Shown here piece by piece: positions 59,439-64,000 of a DNA stretch of 64,000 nucleotides. Under the pieces are notes generated by a model that was not told where the DNA came from, did not search any database, and saw only the letters and a program-made list of their open reading frames with translations. Position 1 is the stretch's first letter. The number at the start of each line of letters is the position of its first letter. Origin of the DNA: Novosphingobium taihuense (GTDB lineage Bacteria; Pseudomonadota; Alphaproteobacteria; Sphingomonadales; Sphingomonadaceae); contig NZ_VLKJ01000001.1 in the NCBI RefSeq assembly GCF_007830315.1, positions 186,001 to 250,000 on the forward strand, given 5' to 3'. A program made the translations under genes and the position numbers.

Positions 59439-60637
59439 GCCGCAAAACCCTCGCGCAGGAACTTCTCGGCGCAACCAGCCAGCACGGCCGTACCAAGCGG
59501 CAACACGCTTTCATCGACCATCATCCGCGTCGAATGGATCGAACAGCACGAACGCCAGTCAACGCCCTCGTGCGCCACGCCCAGAAAGAACATCGCCCCG
59601 GGCACCTTCTCCAGCACGTATGAGAAGTCCTCGGCCCCCATGATCGGATTGTCGAGGCGGTGGAAACCCTGCTCGCCGATCAGATCGCGGACCACCTGCT
59701 CGCCAAGATCCACTGCGCGCCCGTCGCACACCGTCACCGGGAAACCGGGTGTGATCGTGACGTCTGCGGTCATGCCGTGGGCAGCGGCGATATGCTGTGC
59801 CGCGTGCTCGAGGACTTCGCGCAGGCGGGCGCGGTTCGTGGGCGAAAGCGTGCGCAGGGTGCCGCGCATCGCTACGCGATCGGCAATCACATTGTGCGCC
59901 GTGCCCGCTTCGATCTTGGCGACGGTCGCCACCACCGGATCGCTCACCGGAAACTTGCGCGTTACCAGCGCCTGCAGCGCGGTGACGATCTCGCAGGCCA
60001 CGGGCACAGGATCGAGCGCATCGTGCGGCATCGAGGCGTGGCCGCCGCGACCCTGCACGACGATGTCGAACTGGTCGGCAGAGGCGAGCAAAGCGCCTGT
60101 GCGACCGGCGACGAGTCCGTGCGGGCTGTTGGGCATCACGTGCAAGGCAAAAGCCGCATCGGGCAGCGGATCGATCAGCCCGTCATCAAGCATGAACCGT
60201 GCACCATGGAAGCCTTCTTCGCCCGGCTGGAACATGAACTGCACTTCGCCTGCCAGTTGGTCGGCCCGCGCGCAGAGCAGCTCGGCCGCGCCCGCCAGCA
60301 TTGCGGTATGCGTGTCATGGCCGCAGGCGTGCATTGCGCCCGGAATGGTCGAGGCAAAATCGAGCCCTGTCTCCTCGTTCATTGGCAGAGCATCCATGTC
60401 GCCGCGCAGCAGCACTCGGCGGCCCGCTCCGGCTCCACCCTTGAGCGTCGCAACCAGGCCGGTCGTCGAAGGACCTTCGCGCCAATCCAGGGGCAGATGA
60501 GCAAGCGCAGCGCGCACCTTGTCGCGGGTCTTGGGCGTCTGCAAACCAAGCTCCGGCTCGGCGTGGATCGCGCGGCGCAGGGTAACAATGGCATCGGAAA
60601 GCCCGCGCGCCTGTTCGAGCAGTTCGTGGTGAAGCAT
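59435..60637 (-). CDS. M20-family amidohydrolase (hippurate hydrolase-like)
   Basis: This 400-residue metallohydrolase belongs to peptidase family M20D (IAA-amino-acid/hippurate hydrolase group), which cleaves N-acyl amino acids. Metal-binding motifs are AMHACGHDTHTAML, the FQPGEEGFHGA with catalytic Glu, ALHVMPN, and the C-terminal GAEDFSYVL; the dimerisation domain GRGGHASMPHDALDP is typical. No signal peptide is present. The thioesterase gene is coupled to its end, so the pair may process acyl amino acids and acyl-CoA in one route. It is divergent from the thiolase gene with a possible regulator site in between. Confidence 0.92.
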   Translation of the reverse strand: MLHHELLEQARGLSDAIVTLRRAIHAEPELGLQTPKTRDKVRAALAHLPLDWREGPSTTGLVATLKGGAGAGRRVLLRGDMDALPMNEETGLDFASTIPGAMHACGHDTHTAMLAGAAELLCARADQLAGEVQFMFQPGEEGFHGARFMLDDGLIDPLPDAAFALHVMPNSPHGLVAGRTGALLASADQFDIVVQGRGGHASMPHDALDPVPVACEIVTALQALVTRKFPVSDPVVATVAKIEAGTAHNVIADRVAMRGTLRTLSPTNRARLREVLEHAAQHIAAAHGMTADVTITPGFPVTVCDGRAVDLGEQVVRDLIGEQGFHRLDNPIMGAEDFSYVLEKVPGAMFFLGVAHEGVDWRSCCSIHSTRMMVDESVLPLGTAVLAGCAEKFLREGFAA

Positions 60638-60732
60638 GAGGGCCTCTTGTTGTCTGAATGCCTCAAGGCTGACACGTTGCGGGCCTGCTGTCGAGCCTGA
60701 GGGATAAGGCTTGCACGAGCGGGCATGACACG

Positions 60733-60748
60733 TTAATCGGTCGGTTAA
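60733..60748. promoter_or_regulatory. Possible TetR-type operator before the thiolase gene
   Basis: TTAATCGGTCGGTTAA is an imperfect palindrome with a CGGTCGGT core, of the kind bound by TetR-family repressors (AACCGACC-type half sites). It lies 25 bp before the thiolase ATG, between two divergent genes, where a repressor could control either. No TetR gene is in the window. Confidence 0.3.
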
Positions 60749-60773
60749 ATAGTTTCCGACGGAGATAAACCCG

Positions 60774-62021
60774 ATGCCTGAAGCCTATATCATCGATGCC
60801 GTTCGCACCCCGCGCGGAGTTGGCAAGCCCGGCAAGGGCGCGCTGTCGCACCTGCATCCGCAGCACCTTGCCGCCACCGTGCTCAAGGCGCTGAAGGACC
60901 GCAACAATCTCGACACCTCGACGGTCGATGACATCATCTGGTCGACCTCGTCGCAAGTCGGCAAGCAGGGTGGCGATCTTGGGCGCATGTCCGCGCTGGC
61001 AGCAGGGTATGACATCTCGGCCTCGGGCACCACGCTGGACCGGTTCTGCGGCGGTGGCATCACGTCGGTGAATCTCGCCTGCGCATCCGTCATGTCGGGC
61101 ATGGAAGACTGCGTGATCGCAGGCGGCACCGAAATGATGAGCTTTACGACAGCCCATGGCGCAGAACAGGCCAATGCCGGCATCAAGCCGCTCGGCATGG
61201 GTGCAGGCAACATGGCACTCGACGCAATCCATCCGCAGTCGCACCAGGGCGTGTGCGGCGATGCCATCGCCAGCATCGAAGGCATCAGCCGCGAAGCGCT
61301 CGACGCGTTGGCGCTGGTCAGCCAGCAGCGCGCCGACATGGCAATCAAGGAAGGCCGCTTCGCCAAGTCGGTCGTGCCCGTGCTGAACGATGATGGCTCG
61401 GTCGCTCTCGACCGCGAGGAATTCCCGCGTCCAGAAACCACCGCCGAAGGCCTCGCTGCGCTCAAGCCCAGCTTTTCGGGCCTTGCCGACTTCGATCTTG
61501 GCGGCACCACGTTCCGCAAGCAGATCAATCGCCGCTATCCCGACGTCGAGATTCAGCACTTCCATCACGCCGGCAATTCATCGGGCGTCGTTGATGGCGC
61601 AGCGGCGCTGCTCATCGTCTCGCCCGCCTATGCCGAAAAGCACGGCCTCAAGCCTCGCGCGCGCATTGTCGCCTATGCCAACCAGGGCGATGATCCGACG
61701 CTGATGCTCAATGCCCCGGTCCCCGCCGCGAAGAAGGTTCTCGCAAAGGCTGGCCTGACCAAGGACGACATCGACGTCTGGGAGATCAACGAAGCCTTTG
61801 CCGTGGTTGCCGAAAAGTTCATCCGCGACCTCGAACTGGACCGCGAAAAGGTCAACATCAACGGCGGCGCAATGGCGCTGGGCCATCCGATCGGCGCGAC
61901 CGGGTCGATCCTGATCGGCACTGCGCTGGACGAACTCGAACGCTCCGGCGGACGCTACGGCCTCGTCACGATGTGCGCAGCGGGCGGCATGGCCCCGGCG
62001 ATCATCATCGAGCGCATCTAA
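60774..62021 (+). CDS. Acetyl-CoA C-acyltransferase (degradative thiolase type)
   Basis: This 415-residue thiolase splits 3-ketoacyl-CoA or condenses acetyl-CoA. The nucleophile is Cys92 (DRFCGGGITSVN), the catalytic His is His371 (GHPIGATG), NEAFAV is present and the second Cys is Cys401 (MCAAGGM). It is not a recent duplicate of the thiolase at 4804: the N-terminal style (EAYIIDAVRTPRGVGK) and the DRFCGGG nucleophile motif mark the FadA/steroid-catabolic side of the family. A GGAG Shine-Dalgarno at 60761-60764 precedes the ATG. It is a one-gene unit ended by a hairpin terminator. Confidence 0.94.
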   Translation: MPEAYIIDAVRTPRGVGKPGKGALSHLHPQHLAATVLKALKDRNNLDTSTVDDIIWSTSSQVGKQGGDLGRMSALAAGYDISASGTTLDRFCGGGITSVNLACASVMSGMEDCVIAGGTEMMSFTTAHGAEQANAGIKPLGMGAGNMALDAIHPQSHQGVCGDAIASIEGISREALDALALVSQQRADMAIKEGRFAKSVVPVLNDDGSVALDREEFPRPETTAEGLAALKPSFSGLADFDLGGTTFRKQINRRYPDVEIQHFHHAGNSSGVVDGAAALLIVSPAYAEKHGLKPRARIVAYANQGDDPTLMLNAPVPAAKKVLAKAGLTKDDIDVWEINEAFAVVAEKFIRDLELDREKVNINGGAMALGHPIGATGSILIGTALDELERSGGRYGLVTMCAAGGMAPAIIIERI

Positions 62022-62046
62022 TAGAATTGCGGATCTGAAAGCATCA

Positions 62047-62080
62047 GGGGCCAGCATCGGCGATGCCGGCCCCTTCTTTT
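62047..62080 (+). terminator. Rho-independent terminator after the thiolase gene
   Basis: GGGGCC-A-GCATC pairs with GATGC-C-GGCCCC (62047-62058 and 62062-62073) and is followed by TTCTTTT. It lies 26 bp after the stop codon, just before the histidine kinase gene. Confidence 0.88.
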
Positions 62081-62140
62081 CACACAGTTGCAATTGTTAC
62101 GTTGCAAAGCGCGCCGCCCGATGGCAGTCGTCTGCGCAAG

Positions 62141-63154
62141 ATGACCAGATTTCCGCGCACTCTATTCCGGCCACTCAGCGGAAAACTGTCTGGTTATGCA
62201 TTTTCCATTGCACTTGTGGGACTGGCAACCCTGATCAGGCAAGCTGCCGACCATATTCTGCCGCCCGGCTTTCCCTTTCTTACCTACTTTCCAGCCGTCA
62301 TCGTCACGACCTTCATCGCAGGCCGGGGCCCCGGGGCCCTGTGTGGTGTGTTGAGCCTGCTGTCCTCCTGGTACTTTTTCATTCCCCCGGTAAATTCCTT
62401 TGCAGTGTCTTGGCCGGTAGCGACCGCGCTGCTGTTCTTTGCGGCGGTTATCGTGGTCGACATCCTGCTGATCGACGGACTGCAGCAGCGGCAGGAACGC
62501 TTGCTGGAAAGCCAGCGCCAGTTGGCCGCCATGGCCGACCAACAGACGTTGCTTTTCAAGGAATTGCAACACCGCGTAGCCAACAATCTGGCCTCGATCT
62601 CCTCGATGCTGCGCCTGCAGCGTCGCCAGATCGAGCGGGCGCCCGAAACCGCCGTGGCCGTGCTTGAAAGTGCCGACAAGCGGATCGAGCTGATGGGTCG
62701 CGTCCACCGCCAGCTCTACGATCCCGCCGCCAGCGGCCTTCCCCTGCCCGAACAGATCGAGAGCGTGGTGGCGCAGGCCAAGGAGGTGGCCGAGGCAACC
62801 CATGTCACCGTCTTTGTTAACGCGGTCGACGCGCACCTCGCCATCGACCGGATGATGACGCTGATGCTGCTGATCACCGAAGTTATCAACAACAGCATCA
62901 AGCATGCCTTTGCCGATGGCGACTCCGGCGAAGTGCGGCTGCAACTGGAGCGGATCGCGGCGGGCCGGTTACGGCTGACCATTGCCGACAACGGCCGGGG
63001 CCTTTCCAGCGATCCGCAAGCGCCGGTCCAGCGCCATCGCGGGCTTGGAACCACGATCATCAGGGGCTTTGCCGCGCAACTTGGCGGCACGGTGGCCATC
63101 GACGGCACCCAAGGCGTGACCACCATCGTCGAGTTTCCCGAGGACGCAGGCTAG
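62141..63154 (+). CDS. Membrane histidine kinase with DUF4118 domain (HisKA_2 type)
   Basis: This 337-residue sensor kinase has four hydrophobic segments in the first 112 residues forming a KdpD-like DUF4118 membrane domain (FLTYFPAVIVTTFIAGRGPG and SSWYFFIPP are its landmarks), a short coiled coil, and a HisKA_2 dimerisation part with phosphoacceptor His144 (KELQHRVANNLASISSML). The ATPase domain has the LLITEVINNSIKHAF N-box and DNGRGLS G-box. No response regulator is adjacent, so it is an orphan kinase. The ATG at 62141 is chosen because the longer frame, from 62063, begins inside the preceding terminator. Confidence 0.9.
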   Translation: MTRFPRTLFRPLSGKLSGYAFSIALVGLATLIRQAADHILPPGFPFLTYFPAVIVTTFIAGRGPGALCGVLSLLSSWYFFIPPVNSFAVSWPVATALLFFAAVIVVDILLIDGLQQRQERLLESQRQLAAMADQQTLLFKELQHRVANNLASISSMLRLQRRQIERAPETAVAVLESADKRIELMGRVHRQLYDPAASGLPLPEQIESVVAQAKEVAEATHVTVFVNAVDAHLAIDRMMTLMLLITEVINNSIKHAFADGDSGEVRLQLERIAAGRLRLTIADNGRGLSSDPQAPVQRHRGLGTTIIRGFAAQLGGTVAIDGTQGVTTIVEFPEDAG

Positions 63155-63239
63155 TTCTCCAACTCTCCGAGGCAAACGGGCAACTCCCCCCCAACTCCCG
63201 GAGGCAAAGCCCCAACTCGCGCCCGCCGTGGCAGGGCGA

Positions 63240-64000
63240 TCAGGGCGCTGCGGTGATCGGCCCCGCCTCGTTCGCCACGATCTTGAGCACCTCGGTCCAG
63301 GCCGCGACATTTTGCGCCAGATCGGCGGGATCGACCTTGTCGAGGGTGTCGTCCGGAGTGTGGTGCAGGTCGAAGTAGTAGGTGCCGTCCTGGTTGAGAT
63401 CGACCACCGCCAGCTTCTGCTTTTCGATCACCGGCTCGACGTCAGTCCCCCCGTCCGCCTTGCCGCTTCCGCGCACGATTCCCATCGGCGAGAGTGCGAC
63501 GGCGATGCGGTCGGTCAGGGCCTTGTCGCCCATGTTGAACTGCACGCGCCAGACCTTGCCCGCTCCGAAATCGCTTTCCATTGCAAGGGCATGGGGCTCG
63601 CCATGCTTGTCGGCATAGGCCTTGCCGCCAAAGCCGCCGATCTCTTCAGACCCGGCCCAGAGCACGCGAATGGTGCGCAAAGTGGCCCCGCCCTCCTGCG
63701 CCTTGAGCGCGGCGGCGGTGATGATCGCGCAGCCAGCCGCGTCGTCGATCGCGCCGGTGCCGAGATCCCAGCTGTCGAGATGGCAGCCGAGCAGGATCGG
63801 CGGGAGCGAGGGATCGCGGCCCGGCAGATCGCCGATGACATTGCCCGAAGGCAGCCCGTCGACGGTCTTGCCGGTGAGCGTCAGGTTGAGGCGGATCGGC
63901 TTGCCACTGCGGGCGATGCGGGCGATCAGGTCGGCGTCGGGGTTGGAGACAGCGCCTGCCGGTATCGGCTTGATCCCTTGCGGAAAATTGGTGCCGCCGG
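63240..64000 (-). CDS. M28-family zinc peptidase (partial, C-terminal part)
   Basis: This is the C-terminal end of an M28 aminopeptidase (carboxypeptidase Q-like), cut by the right edge of the window: 253 full codons are visible. The first metal site is LGCHLDSWDLGTGAIDDAAG, with the bridging Asp, and the catalytic Glu pair lies in WAGSEEIGGFG; the last His ligand is probably in YFDLHHTPDDTLDKVDP. The beginning of the gene, and any signal peptide, lie beyond position 64000. The frame is open to the edge, so no break is seen. It is convergent with the histidine kinase gene (85 bp between stops). Confidence 0.93.
   Translation of the reverse strand, partial: GGTNFPQGIKPIPAGAVSNPDADLIARIARSGKPIRLNLTLTGKTVDGLPSGNVIGDLPGRDPSLPPILLGCHLDSWDLGTGAIDDAAGCAIITAAALKAQEGGATLRTIRVLWAGSEEIGGFGGKAYADKHGEPHALAMESDFGAGKVWRVQFNMGDKALTDRIAVALSPMGIVRGSGKADGGTDVEPVIEKQKLAVVDLNQDGTYYFDLHHTPDDTLDKVDPADLAQNVAAWTEVLKIVANEAGPITAAP

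Noticed and set aside
60733..62021. The two thiolase genes as a recent duplication
   Set aside because: They share only the family motifs; the regions around the nucleophile and the C-terminal ends differ strongly.
1..64000. CRISPR arrays, tRNA or rRNA genes, insertion sequences, prophage genes
   Set aside because: I saw no regularly spaced repeats, cloverleaf sequences, transposase or phage-like proteins in any frame.

Overview
This 64 kb window is a GC-rich chromosomal segment of an alphaproteobacterium. The best fit is Sphingomonadales, probably Novosphingobium or a close relative; I infer this from gene content and protein style, and no 16S gene is present. Supporting signs are tightly overlapping ATGA/GTGA gene junctions, an RNase E with an alphaproteobacterial acidic insert and a C-terminal GWW motif, a LOV-HWE histidine kinase, and a complete exosortase A (XrtA) exopolysaccharide locus. 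I saw no tRNA, rRNA, CRISPR array, insertion sequence or prophage. Nearly everything is housekeeping or core accessory DNA.

Layout. 1-2.3 kb: 5' part of the complex I operon on the minus strand (nuoA-nuoB-small membrane ORF-nuoC-nuoD, nuoD cut by the window edge). 2.4-11.2 kb: aldehyde dehydrogenase, prepilin peptidase, thiolase, SH3 protein, 2-hydroxyacid dehydrogenase, ammonium transporter and three tandem YkgJ-type cysteine-cluster proteins. 11.2-18.8 kb, minus strand: prfB-lipoprotein methyltransferase-nitronate monooxygenase operon, peroxiredoxin, PBP1a, N-acetylmuramoyl-L-alanine amidase. 18.8-22.3 kb: rne with a long leader. 22.3-30.3 kb: dispersed repeat, amidohydrolase plus amino-acid permease, ThuA-like protein, methyltransferase, HAD phosphatase, S9 peptidase. 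30.5-33.3 kb: sdhB-thioesterase-zapE operon ending in a bidirectional terminator. 33.3-35.7 kb: a 16-codon ORF with an ideal Shine-Dalgarno and a CHASE2-EAL c-di-GMP phosphodiesterase.

35.8-54.3 kb is the XrtA locus. A ten-gene minus-strand operon runs from the outer-membrane export lipoprotein through chain-length determinant, tyrosine kinase, outer-membrane barrel, AAA ATPase, deacetylase, FemAB protein, glycosyltransferase and exosortase (fused to an EpsI domain) to an asparagine-synthase-type amidotransferase. Upstream, two divergent units that start 17 bp apart encode an AMP-forming ligase plus a PLP decarboxylase (minus) and a GNAT/FemAB transferase, a stand-alone acyl carrier protein and two alpha/beta hydrolase-like proteins (plus). 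This six-gene set looks like a small carrier-protein pathway of unknown product, and I regard it as the most interesting uncharacterised system here. No PEP-CTERM substrate protein is encoded in the window.

54.3-64 kb: trxB, a Tat-exported adenosine deaminase, a tyrosine phosphatase, a blue-light LOV-HWE kinase coupled to a single-domain response regulator, an M20 amidohydrolase-thioesterase pair, a second thiolase with a possible TetR-type operator, a DUF4118 membrane histidine kinase, and a truncated M28 peptidase at the right edge.

All identifications come from reading protein motifs by eye; family names are from memory and no database search was run.
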